A model generated the notes under the pieces. That model saw only the letters and a list, made by a program, of their open reading frames with translations, was not told the origin of the DNA and did no database searches. From NCBI RefSeq assembly GCF_004321985.1, contig NZ_SCQN01000014.1:62001-126000 (forward strand): DNA of 64,000 bases, read 5' to 3'. The position numbers and the translations under genes were made by a program. Below are positions 38,397 to 46,492 of this stretch, piece by piece (position 1 is the first letter of the stretch; every line of letters starts with the position of its first letter). Source of the stretch: Castellaniella sp. (GTDB lineage: Bacteria > Pseudomonadota > Gammaproteobacteria > Burkholderiales > Burkholderiaceae_B).

Positions 38397-39373
38397 GCCT
38401 TGGCGGCTCCTCGGGTCTGCCGCCAGTGCTGCCATTCGCCCACGATACCCCGGCGGAAGGAGAGCACGCAGATGACGAAGATGAGCCCGATCACGATCGT
38501 GACCGACTCACCCAGCACGCGGAACCATTGGATGCCGGTTTCGTGCATCAGCCAGCGGCCCCAGTCGCCCACTTTGTTTTCCAGGGCGACATAGATGATG
38601 GCACCCAGCACCGGACCCGAGAGCGTGCCTACGCCGCCGATCAGGACCATCAGGATGAGCGTGCCGGACATCTGCCAGGTGGCATCCGACAGCGTGGCTG
38701 AAGCGAAGACCAGGGACTTGGTGGCCCCAGCCAGGCCGCAGAGCGCCGCCGAGAGCACGAAGGCCAGCAGCTTGAAGCGGTTGACGTCGTAGCCCAGCGA
38801 AACCATGCGTGGTTCGTTTTCGCGGATGGCCTTCAGCGCCTGGCCGAACGGCGAGTGTACGGTGCGCCAGATGAGTGCGTAGCTGAGGACGAAGATCGCC
38901 GTCACCACATAGTACAGGTTGATGTCCTGTTTCAGGCTCAGTCCCAGGATGCTGCCGCGCGGGATGTTCTGCAGGCCGTCCTCGCCGCCTGTGAAATGGG
39001 CTTGCAGGAAGTAGAAGAACAGCATCTGGGCGAGCGCCAGCGTGATCATGGCAAAGTAGATGCCGCTACGGCGGATCGACAGCACGCCGAAGATCAGGCC
39101 CAGCAGCGCCGCGCAGGCGGTCCCGAAGATCAGGCCGCCCAGCGTGGGCCATGCCCAGGAGGTGAGCGCCAGGCCGCACATGTAGCCGGCCAGCCCGACG
39201 AAGGCCGCGTGGCCGAAGGAGAGCAACCCCGTGTAGCCCAGCAGCAGATTGAAGGCGCAGGCAAACAGGGCGTAGCACATGACCTTCATGAGGAAGATCG
39301 GGTAGCCGCCCAGAGCCGGCAGGGCCGCGATCACGATGATCGCGATCAGAGAGGCAAGTAGTTGACGATTCAT
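38393..39373 (-). CDS. LivM-type ABC permease
   Basis: This 326-residue inner-membrane permease has about ten helices and LivM motifs: LLLGYTGLLSFGHAAFVGLAGY and the GGVGTLSGPVLGA block. It is the last gene of a five-gene minus-strand operon coding LivG, LivF, binding protein, LivH and LivM. Its start overlaps the livH stop by 4 nt. It ends tail-to-tail with the second CoA-transferase gene, with overlapping stop codons and no terminator between them. Confidence 0.92.
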   Translation of the reverse strand: MNRQLLASLIAIIVIAALPALGGYPIFLMKVMCYALFACAFNLLLGYTGLLSFGHAAFVGLAGYMCGLALTSWAWPTLGGLIFGTACAALLGLIFGVLSIRRSGIYFAMITLALAQMLFFYFLQAHFTGGEDGLQNIPRGSILGLSLKQDINLYYVVTAIFVLSYALIWRTVHSPFGQALKAIRENEPRMVSLGYDVNRFKLLAFVLSAALCGLAGATKSLVFASATLSDATWQMSGTLILMVLIGGVGTLSGPVLGAIIYVALENKVGDWGRWLMHETGIQWFRVLGESVTIVIGLIFVICVLSFRRGIVGEWQHWRQTRGAAKA

Positions 39374-40257
39374 GATTCCTTCCCGAACAGCCCGGCCGGA
39401 CGCAGCAGCAATACGATCACCATGATGATGAACACCACGGTGCTGGACGCTTCGGGCCAGAAAACCTTGGTGAAGCCCTCGATGATGCCCAGGCCCAGAC
39501 CAGTGAGGATGGAGCCCAGGATGGAGCCCATGCCGCCGATCACGACCACGGCGAAGACGACGATGATGAGGTTTGAACCCATCAGCGGCGACACCTGGAA
39601 GATGGGGGCGGCCAGAACACCGGCAAACGCCGCCAAGCCTACGCCGAGCCCGAAGGTGAGCGAGATCATGAGCGGTACGTTGACGCCGAAGGCCTCGACG
39701 AGCTTGGGGTTTTCCGTGCCGGCTCGCAGCAGTGCGCCCAGGCGGGTCTTTTCAATCAGGAACCACGTGAGAAGGCAGGCGACGATCGATGCCACCACGA
39801 CCCAACCGCGATAGATCGGCAGGTACATGAAGCCCAGATTCACGCCGCCGCTGAGTAATGTGGGGGTGGAGTAGGGCTGGCCCGAGACCCCGTAGATACT
39901 TCGAAAAAGGCCTTCGATGAGCAGCGCCAGGCCGAAAGTCAGTAGCAGGCCGTAGAGAGGGTCAAGCTTATAGAGGCGCCGCAGAAAGAGCCGTTCGAGG
40001 ATGATGCCGAACAGGCCCACCACGATGGGCGAGAGGATGAGCATCCACCAGTAGTTCAGACCCAGGTATTGCAGCCCCAGCCAGGCGACGAACGCCCCCA
40101 GCATGTAGAGTGCACCGTGGGTGAAGTTGATGATATTGAGCAGGCCAAAGATGATGGCCAACCCAAGCGAGAGGACGGCGTAGAAGGAGCCGTTCACCAG
40201 CCCCAGCAGAAGCTGGCCGAACAAGGCCTGGATGGGGACACCGAAGAGTGTGGTCAT
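39370..40257 (-). CDS. LivH-type ABC permease
   Basis: This 295-residue permease opens with LLLGLVNGSFYAVLSLGLAI and IINFTHGALYMLGAF, the LivH signature, and has the RAGTENPKLVEAFGVNV loop that contacts the ATPases. Length is normal for LivH. It is separated from the binding-protein gene upstream by 85 bp that hold a 14-bp-stem hairpin. With LivM it forms the membrane channel of the transporter. Confidence 0.93.
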   Translation of the reverse strand: MTTLFGVPIQALFGQLLLGLVNGSFYAVLSLGLAIIFGLLNIINFTHGALYMLGAFVAWLGLQYLGLNYWWMLILSPIVVGLFGIILERLFLRRLYKLDPLYGLLLTFGLALLIEGLFRSIYGVSGQPYSTPTLLSGGVNLGFMYLPIYRGWVVVASIVACLLTWFLIEKTRLGALLRAGTENPKLVEAFGVNVPLMISLTFGLGVGLAAFAGVLAAPIFQVSPLMGSNLIIVVFAVVVIGGMGSILGSILTGLGLGIIEGFTKVFWPEASSTVVFIIMVIVLLLRPAGLFGKES

Positions 40258-40297
40258 AGGGCTGCAGCAGAAGCGAACAAAAAGGGAATCGACGGTT

Positions 40298-40328
40298 TGG
40301 AACAGCCCTGCGGGGCAGGGCTGTTCCA
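40298..40328 (-). other. intercistronic hairpin between binding-protein and permease genes
   Basis: A perfect 14-bp inverted repeat, TGGAACAGCCCTGC / GCAGGGCTGTTCCA, with a 3-nt loop lies between the binding-protein stop (40343) and the livH start (40257). No U-run follows on the minus strand. In ABC operons such stems often protect the binding-protein mRNA from 3' decay or cause partial termination, so that more binding protein than permease is made. Confidence 0.7.
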
Positions 40329-40342
40329 GTCAGGCGTCGCGC

Positions 40343-41560
40343 TTAGTGCTTGAGCAGCGAGCAGGTGGATTCAGACTCGGGTCCGTAGACGGACTCGGCC
40401 GGCAGCGTGCGCACGATGTTGTAGTAGTCCCAGAGCGCCTTGGACTCCGCCGGGGTCTTGACTTGGGCCAGGTACATGTCGTGCATCATCAGGCCGTCCT
40501 TGCGAACGTGGCCGTTCTTCACGAACATGTCGTTGATTTTGTGCGACTTCAGATACGCCATGATGGTGTCGCCATCATCGGTACCGGTCGCTTTGACGGC
40601 TTCCAGGTAGGTGTGGGCCACGGAGTAGTCACCCGCCTGCAGGAACGATGGAGCGCGTTTATGTTGGTCGAAGAACCGTTTGGACCAGGCGCGCGAGGCG
40701 TCGTTCTGGTTCCAGTACCAGGGGGTGGTCAGGAACAGTCCGGCAGTGTTCGCCAGACCCAGCGAATGGATGTCGTTGATGAACACCAGCAGCCCGGCGA
40801 GCTTCATGGTCTTGGTGATGCCGAATTCTTTGGCGGCCTTGGCGGAATTGATGAAATCGCCACCCGCGTTGGCCAGTCCCAGAACCTGGGCGCCGGAGCT
40901 TTGTGCCTGCAGCAGGAAGGACGAGAAATCGGTCGTCGCCAGCGGCGCGCGGACTTCACCCAGCACCTTGCCGCCTTGTTTCTTGACCACTGCAGCGGTG
41001 TCCTGTTCCAGCGAATGACCGAAAGCGTAGTCTGCGGTCAGGAAGAACCAGGTCTTGCCGCCTTCGCGAACGACTGCCGAGCCCGTGCCGCGCGCCAGCG
41101 CGACCGTGTTGTAGGCGTAGTGCACGGTGTAGGGAGTGCACTTGGCATTCGTGAGCGCCGACGAGCCCGGGCCCACGGCCATGAAGGGCTTTTTCTTTTC
41201 GGCCGCGACGGTGGCCATGGCCAGTGCGGTGGCTGAGTTGGTGCCGCCGATCAACATGTCGAGATGCTGCTGGTCGAACCATTCGCGCGCCTTGGAGGAC
41301 GCGATGTCGGCCTTGTTCTGGTGGTCTGCGGTCAGGAGTTCGATCTTTTTGCCGTTGATTTCGCCCCCCATGTCGGCAATGGCCATGCGGATCGCATCTG
41401 CACCCGCGTTGCCGTCGATGTCTGCGTACACGCCGGACATGTCGGCGATGAATCCGATGCGGATCACATTATCGGAAATCCCAGCCGCATGAGCCGATAG
41501 GCCCATCCCTAGCGTAAGGCCCGTGGCCGCCAGTGCGGCGGATAGGGTGCGTAGTTTCAT
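40343..41560 (-). CDS. periplasmic Liv-type substrate-binding protein, copy 2
   Basis: This 405-residue exported protein has a signal peptide (about residues 1-25, cut after AHA) and the peripla_BP_6 fold (VIRIGFIADMSGVYADIDG). It is paralogous to the protein at 31924. It is the third gene of the minus-strand ABC operon and the cognate binding protein of that transporter. The family also contains proteins for amides, aromatic acids and short-chain carboxylates. Context with malonyl-CoA decarboxylase points to a small acid, but that is inference. Confidence 0.9.
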   Translation of the reverse strand: MKLRTLSAALAATGLTLGMGLSAHAAGISDNVIRIGFIADMSGVYADIDGNAGADAIRMAIADMGGEINGKKIELLTADHQNKADIASSKAREWFDQQHLDMLIGGTNSATALAMATVAAEKKKPFMAVGPGSSALTNAKCTPYTVHYAYNTVALARGTGSAVVREGGKTWFFLTADYAFGHSLEQDTAAVVKKQGGKVLGEVRAPLATTDFSSFLLQAQSSGAQVLGLANAGGDFINSAKAAKEFGITKTMKLAGLLVFINDIHSLGLANTAGLFLTTPWYWNQNDASRAWSKRFFDQHKRAPSFLQAGDYSVAHTYLEAVKATGTDDGDTIMAYLKSHKINDMFVKNGHVRKDGLMMHDMYLAQVKTPAESKALWDYYNIVRTLPAESVYGPESESTCSLLKH

Positions 41561-41621
41561 AGAAAGTCTCCTGTGGTTGCCGGGATATCCGGCTGGAAGG
41601 AAGAAAACCGGGCGTCAGAAG

Positions 41622-42332
41622 TCAGACACCAAGCAGGCTATCGAGCGTGGATTGCTTTTCCTGCAGTTGGCTGGCGGGGAATTCTTCGATGATCTGGCCG
41701 TGCTCCATGACGTAGAAGTGGTCGGCCAGGGGGGCAGCGAAACGGAAGTTCTGCTCGACCATGACGATGGTATAGCCTTTGGTCTTGAGGGTGCGGATCA
41801 TGCGCGCCAGTGCCTGGACGATGACCGGGGCCAGGCCCTCGGAGATTTCGTCGAGCAGCAGCAGGTTGGCGCCCGTGCGCAGGATGCGGGCTACGGCCAG
41901 CATCTGCTGTTCGCCGCCCGACAGGCGCGTACCCGGCGAATGACGGCGTTCGAGCAGGTTGGGGAACATGTCGTAGATTTCGGTCAGCGACATGCCCCCG
42001 CCCAGCGTGTCGCCCACGGTGGGTGGCAACAGCAGGTTTTCCTCGCAGGACAGCGAAGCGAAGATGCCGCGTTCCTCGGGACAGTAGCCGATGCCCAGGT
42101 GGGCAATGCGGTAGGTGGGCAGATGAATGGATTCTGTGCCCTGGATGCGGATCGAACCCGTGCGTTTGCCGGTCAGCCCCAGAAGGGCGCGCAGCGTGGT
42201 GGTGCGCCCGGCGCCATTGCGGCCCAGCAAGGTCACGACCTGGCCCTGGTCCACGCTCATGTTCACGCCGTGCAGGACGTGCGATTCGCCGTACCAGGCG
42301 TGCAGGTCGGAGATTTCGAGAGCAGCGCTCAT
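41622..42332 (-). CDS. LivF-type ABC ATPase with Arg in Walker A
   Basis: This 236-residue ATPase has signature LSGGEQQMLAVARIL and Walker B LLLLDEISEGLAP, and ends at the usual LivF length. Walker A reads GRNGAGRTTT: the lysine that binds the ATP phosphates is replaced by Arg (codon CGC on the minus strand, near 42208). Other LivF-like proteins may carry the same change, so it may be tolerated in this subfamily. It overlaps the livG stop by 4 nt and is followed by the binding-protein gene 61 bp later. Confidence 0.9.
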   Translation of the reverse strand: MSAALEISDLHAWYGESHVLHGVNMSVDQGQVVTLLGRNGAGRTTTLRALLGLTGKRTGSIRIQGTESIHLPTYRIAHLGIGYCPEERGIFASLSCEENLLLPPTVGDTLGGGMSLTEIYDMFPNLLERRHSPGTRLSGGEQQMLAVARILRTGANLLLLDEISEGLAPVIVQALARMIRTLKTKGYTIVMVEQNFRFAAPLADHFYVMEHGQIIEEFPASQLQEKQSTLDSLLGV

Positions 42333-43111
42333 GCTTGGGCTCCTTCCAGTTCGCCCTGGGTGGTCCCCATGTAGGCTTCCATGACGTCGGGGTTATGGGA
42401 GACGGTATCGTAATCGCCTTCGGCCAAGACGGCGCCACGCGCCAGCACGGTGATCCGGTCGGCGATCGAGGAGACGACTTTCATGTTGTGTTCGACCATC
42501 AGGATCGTGCGCCCCGCGCCGACCTGCTTGATCAGTTGCGTGACGCGGTCCACGTCTTCGTGGCCCATGCCCTGGGTGGGTTCATCGAGCAGCATCAGGC
42601 TGGGTTCCATGGCCAGCGTGGTGGCGATTTCCAGCGCGCGCTTGCGCCCGTAGGGCAGATTGACAGTGGTTTCGTCGGCAAATTCGGCCAGACCGACTTC
42701 GTCCAGCAATTCCATGGCCCGGGGATTGAGGTGATCGAGGGCGGATTCGCTGCGCCAGAAATGAAACGACGAACCGGTGCCGCGCTGCAGTGCGATCCGG
42801 ACGTTGTCGCGCACCGAGAGCTGCGGAAACACGGCAGAGATCTGGAACGATCGGATGATGCCTCGGCGGGCGATCTCGGCAGGTTTGTCGCCGGTGATCT
42901 CCTGGCCGTCGAAGAAGATCTGGCCGGCCGAGGGGGTCAGGAATTTGGTCAACAGGTTGAAGCATGTGGTCTTGCCGGCGCCGTTGGGGCCGATCAGCGC
43001 GTGGATGTGGCCGCGTTGGACCTTCAGGTCCACGGAGTCGACCGCCACGAAGCCCAGGAAGGTCTTGGTGAGTTGGCGTGTTTCCAGAATGACAGATTGC
43101 TCGGTGACCAT
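42329..43111 (-). CDS. LivG-type ABC ATPase
   Basis: This 260-residue ATPase has a normal Walker A (GPNGAGKTT), the LivG loop IIRSFQISAVFPQLSVRDNV, the atypical but LivG-like signature NLPYGRKRALEIA, Walker B LMLLDEPTQGM and the switch His in VEHNM. I use the ATG at 43111 (MVTEQSVILETRQL); a frame 14 codons longer starts at 43153 but adds a non-conserved head. It is the first gene of the five-gene minus-strand ABC operon, preceded by 155 bp after nth. Confidence 0.92.
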   Translation of the reverse strand: MVTEQSVILETRQLTKTFLGFVAVDSVDLKVQRGHIHALIGPNGAGKTTCFNLLTKFLTPSAGQIFFDGQEITGDKPAEIARRGIIRSFQISAVFPQLSVRDNVRIALQRGTGSSFHFWRSESALDHLNPRAMELLDEVGLAEFADETTVNLPYGRKRALEIATTLAMEPSLMLLDEPTQGMGHEDVDRVTQLIKQVGAGRTILMVEHNMKVVSSIADRITVLARGAVLAEGDYDTVSHNPDVMEAYMGTTQGELEGAQA

Positions 43112-43266
43112 GTTACGTACGTGTCCATGCCGCAGTGCGGCGCCTGTTGGCAAGTGGGCACAGTATGAAACCAGGTGTGTGCAATCTCCATAGGGGTTTT
43201 ACAGGATTTTTTTCTGCGTCCGGGTTGTTGCTGCTTTGCAGCAAAAGATCCTTTCGAATGGGATTT

Positions 43267-43908
43267 TCAGCCGTCAGGCCTTGTCTTGTGCGGATATTCA
43301 CAAAGGTCGTTGATGGGGCATTGCGGGCACTTGGGCTTGCGCGCAACACAGACGTAGCGACCGTGCAGGATGAGCCAGTGGTGGGCGTTGAGGAGATAGG
43401 CCTTGGGGACCCGTCGTAGCAGCGCCCGCTCGACTTCCAGCACATTCTTGCCGGGTGCGATGCCGGTCCGGTTGGCCACGCGGAAAATATGTGTGTCTAC
43501 GGCCATGGTCGGCTGATGGAAGGCCGTGTTAAGGACGACGTTGGCCGTTTTACGGCCCACGCCCGGTAGAGCTTCCAGATCCTCGCGGCGGTCGGGGACC
43601 TCGCCATCGTGGCGCTCCAACAGCAGCTCACAGGTGCGGATGACATTGCGCGCCTTGGTCTTGTAGAGGCCGATGGTGCGGATGAAGTCCGTCAGTCCTG
43701 CTTCACCCAGAGCCAGGATACCTTGTGGTGTGCCATGCCTGGGGAAGAATTGGCGGGTGGCGAGATTCACCGAGCGGTCTGTGGCCTGGGCCGAGAGCAT
43801 CACGGCGATCAGGAGCTGAAAGGTGCTTCCATATTCCAGCTCCGTGCGGGGGTCGGCGTTCGCGGCCTGGAATCGCCGGAAGCACTCTTCGATCGCGCCG
43901 CGCTTCAT
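43267..43908 (-). CDS. nth: endonuclease III
   Basis: Nth is a DNA glycosylase/AP lyase that removes oxidised pyrimidines. The 213-residue length matches E. coli Nth (211). The helix-hairpin-helix [13 protein letters not shown] contains the catalytic Lys, the catalytic Asp is in [10 protein letters not shown], and the 4Fe-4S ligands follow the C-x6-C-x2-C-x5-C pattern ([17 protein letters not shown]). The ATG at 43908 overlaps the RnfB-like stop by 4 nt; the upstream open frame is discarded. The rnfB-nth linkage is also known from E. coli, where nth ends the rsx operon. Confidence 0.96.
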   Translation of the reverse strand: MKRGAIEECFRRFQAANADPRTELEYGSTFQLLIAVMLSAQATDRSVNLATRQFFPRHGTPQGILALGEAGLTDFIRTIGLYKTKARNVIRTCELLLERHDGEVPDRREDLEALPGVGRKTANVVLNTAFHQPTMAVDTHIFRVANRTGIAPGKNVLEVERALLRRVPKAYLLNAHHWLILHGRYVCVARKPKCPQCPINDLCEYPHKTRPDG

Positions 43909-44516
43909 GGTCGGCGGGCCCGTGCGCGCGCCAGGGCCTGGGCGATGCGGTCTTGCTTGGCGCTGGGGTCTGCCGGAGCGGCCAGCGTCGGCTTGTTCGC
44001 CAGCGTGCGGGCCGCCGGGCTGGCGGATTCGGCGTGCCGTGCGTGTAGCCGGTCGTTGCGGTTGTGGTAGTGGGCCCGGGCCAGGTCGGCGGCCTCGCGG
44101 GTCCATTCGCGTTCGGTTGGCACCATGGTGATGCAATCTACGGGACAGGGTGCGACGCAGAGTTCACAGCCGGTGCAATCAGCCTCAATGATGGTGTGCA
44201 TGCATTGATTGGCTCCCAGGATGGCGTCCACCGGGCAGGCCTGGATGCATAGCGTGCAGCCGATGCAATGTTCTTCGTCAATCAGGGCGACCCGGAAAGG
44301 CCGGTACGAACCGCATTCGGGATCCAGCGGAAGTTCGGGTCGGTTCAGCAACCGCGCCAGCTTTGCGATCGTCTGCGGGCCTCCCGGCGGGCAGCGGTTG
44401 ATGTCGGCACGGCCATCGGCGATGGCCTGTGCGTAGGGTCGGCAGCCATCGTAGCCGCATTGGGTGCATTGCGTCTGCGGCAATAGCGCATCAATCGCAT
44501 CGACGAGGGAAGGCAC
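43905..44516 (-). CDS. rsxB: RnfB/RsxB-like electron-transport ferredoxin, without membrane anchor
   Basis: This 203-residue iron-sulfur protein has the RnfB-type [13 protein letters not shown] block with a further Cys in INRCPPGG, forming one cluster site, then two 4Fe-4S ferredoxin motifs: [15 protein letters not shown] and [15 protein letters not shown]. The usual N-terminal membrane helix of RnfB is missing; the protein begins with [17 protein letters not shown]. The other Rnf/Rsx subunits are not in the window. After residue 150 comes an Ala/Arg-rich tail. It is upstream of and coupled to nth. Role unproven; it may supply electrons to iron-sulfur proteins. Confidence 0.88.
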   Translation of the reverse strand: MPSLVDAIDALLPQTQCTQCGYDGCRPYAQAIADGRADINRCPPGGPQTIAKLARLLNRPELPLDPECGSYRPFRVALIDEEHCIGCTLCIQACPVDAILGANQCMHTIIEADCTGCELCVAPCPVDCITMVPTEREWTREAADLARAHYHNRNDRLHARHAESASPAARTLANKPTLAAPADPSAKQDRIAQALARARARRP

Positions 44517-44522
44517 GAAAAA

Positions 44523-45740
44523 TCAGGCGTGAGCGCGGATGAAAGCAGAAATTTTAGGACAGATCTGCTGACGCCAGCGGCTACCGGCGAAGATCCCGTA
44601 GTGGCCGCAGTGTTTTGCCGTGTAGATTTCGCGCATCGATGGCGACAGATTGGCGCACAGGGCATGGGCAGCGTGGGTCTGGCCCTGGCCGGAGATGTCG
44701 TCCAGTTCGCCTTCGATGGTCAGGAGCGCGGTCTTGCGGATGGCAGCGGGTTCCACCAGGATGTCGTCCACGGTCCAGAGGCCGCGTGGCAGGCTGAATT
44801 CCTGGAATATGATGCGGATGGTGTCCAGGTAGAAGCGGGCCGGCATGTCCAGCACCGCGTTGTATTCGTCGTAGAAGCGGCGGTGCGCATCGGCATCGCT
44901 TTCGTCGCCGCGCAGCAGGTCAAGATAGAAGTCATAGTGTGACTTCAGGTGCCGGTCCGGATTCATGGCGACGAATCCCGCGTGTTGCAGGAAGCCCGGG
45001 TAGACCAGCCGGCCGGCTCCCGGATAACGGGTAGGCACCCGGTGGATCAGGGTGTCCTCGAACCACGAATAGGGCTTGGTGGTGGCCAGGCGGTTGACCT
45101 GGGTGGGCGATTTGCGCGCATCGATGGGCCCGCCCATCATGACCATGGATCGCGGCTGACAGGCGTCGTCCGCGCTGGCGAGCAGCGAGATCGCGGCCAG
45201 CACCGGGACGGTGGGCTGGCAGACCGACATGACGTGGGTGTCGGGCCCCAAATGACGCAGGAAGGTCTGGATGTAGTGGACGTAGTCGTCCAGCCCGAAT
45301 GTACCGTCCTCAGCGGGCACCATGCGGGCGTCTACCCAGTCGGTCACATACACGTCGTGATCCGGCAACAGTGTGCGCACCGTGTCGCGCAATAGTGTTG
45401 CGTGATGACCCGAGAGCGGTGCCACGACCAGCACCACGGGGTCGTGGCGCTGGGTGTCGCGGCGGAAGTGCACCAGCCGGCAGAAGGGCTGTGCCAGCGC
45501 CGTGTCTTCGAACACCTGTACATCGCGACCGCCTATCGTGGTGCTGTGCAGGTTCCAGGACGGCTTTTCGTAATCCTTCCCCAGCCGGTTCGCGAGTTCG
45601 TAGGCGGCGGCGAACTGTCGTGACATCGGCGTATAGGCCAATGGGCTATAGGGGTTGGAAAACAGCTGGGAGCCAGTGCTGGTGAAGGCGGCCAGGGGCG
45701 CCAGAAAGGCGCGTTGGAGTTCGTGCAGGTCGTACAGCAT
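44523..45740 (-). CDS. phaZ: intracellular polyhydroxyalkanoate depolymerase
   Basis: This 405-residue cytosolic enzyme would mobilise stored poly-3-hydroxybutyrate. The sequence start MLYDLHELQRAFLAPL and the catalytic-Cys block MSVCQPTVPVLAA in place of a lipase Ser box are hallmarks of the PhaZ intracellular depolymerase family. The catalytic Asp/His are expected in the C-terminal GELDDISG and CGHYGIF segments. The gene ends 6 bp before the RnfB-like gene, so phaZ, rsxB-like and nth may form one minus-strand unit. Confidence 0.93.
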   Translation of the reverse strand: MLYDLHELQRAFLAPLAAFTSTGSQLFSNPYSPLAYTPMSRQFAAAYELANRLGKDYEKPSWNLHSTTIGGRDVQVFEDTALAQPFCRLVHFRRDTQRHDPVVLVVAPLSGHHATLLRDTVRTLLPDHDVYVTDWVDARMVPAEDGTFGLDDYVHYIQTFLRHLGPDTHVMSVCQPTVPVLAAISLLASADDACQPRSMVMMGGPIDARKSPTQVNRLATTKPYSWFEDTLIHRVPTRYPGAGRLVYPGFLQHAGFVAMNPDRHLKSHYDFYLDLLRGDESDADAHRRFYDEYNAVLDMPARFYLDTIRIIFQEFSLPRGLWTVDDILVEPAAIRKTALLTIEGELDDISGQGQTHAAHALCANLSPSMREIYTAKHCGHYGIFAGSRWRQQICPKISAFIRAHA

Positions 45741-45838
45741 GGATAGGTGCGTTCCGGTCGATCCGCCCCGGCGAAATTCATGACGTCGGGGTTAGGGTTA
45801 TGCGAACTTAAGGTACCGGGGAATATTACGAGGCGCTA

Positions 45839-45867
45839 CAGGAACTTCCCCGACAGGGGAATTCCTG
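45839..45867. other. imperfect inverted repeat in the phaZ-fdxA gap
   Basis: CAGGAACTTCCCC - GACA - GGGGAATTCCTG is a 12-bp stem with a single bulged C in the 202-bp gap between fdxA and phaZ. A T-rich run (TCTTTTG) follows on the plus strand only, whereas both genes are on the minus strand, so a terminator role is doubtful. Confidence 0.4.
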
Positions 45868-45942
45868 AGGTCTTTTGTGGGGTTTAGGGCACAAATGGCT
45901 GATTTTTGTCAGCGTGGCGTCAGTCGGCTGTAATACGGGCTC

Positions 45943-46269
45943 TCAGGGCTTTTCCAGGTATTTGAGCTTGGCGGCGATGCCGTTCCAGTCATCCGCCCCG
46001 TCCAGGGCATCGATGGAACGGTTGATGGGCTTGAAGGTCGGGGCAAGTTCCGCATTCAAGGGGATGAAATCCACTTGGTCCTCGGGCACATCCTCCTCGG
46101 CAAAGATTGCGTTGGCCGGACATTCGGGGACGCAGACCGCGCAGTCTATGCATTCCTCGGGGTCGATCACCAGGAAGTTCGGACCCTCGCGAAAACAGTC
46201 CACCGGACAGACGTCGACACAGTCGGTGTACTTGCATTTGATACAGTTTTCGGTAACGACGTGGGTCAT
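45943..46269 (-). CDS. fdxA: 7Fe ferredoxin FdxA
   Basis: This 108-residue electron carrier has the N-terminal 3Fe-4S/4Fe-4S motif ([19 protein letters not shown]) and second motif ([16 protein letters not shown]), as in proteobacterial FdxA. The C-terminal half ([16 protein letters not shown] ...) is the usual extension of this group. A clear GGAG ribosome site is just before the ATG. It stands alone, divergent from relA with about 220 bp between them. Confidence 0.95.
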   Translation of the reverse strand: MTHVVTENCIKCKYTDCVDVCPVDCFREGPNFLVIDPEECIDCAVCVPECPANAIFAEEDVPEDQVDFIPLNAELAPTFKPINRSIDALDGADDWNGIAAKLKYLEKP

Positions 46270-46492
46270 GAGGTACTCCGGCTTGAAACAGACCCGGACA
46301 GAGCCACGGAGGATTTTACCGAATTTGTTCCGGGTGGCCGGCAGTCCCCGATGTCCGGACGCGGGTTTGCAAGGCGGCGGGCGCCCTGAGTCCGCGGATG
46401 CATGCGGTGCGGTGGTGCGTCCGGCGGATTCCGCAGGGTATCCTCAAGTAGTATAGAGATCTGAACCGGTCTTTCGTCGAATATGCCGTACC

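Noticed and set aside
43228-43244. Hairpin TTGCTGC - TTT - GCAGCAA between nth and livG
   Set aside because: Only a 7-bp stem with no T-run on the minus strand where a terminator would be needed; too weak to report as one.
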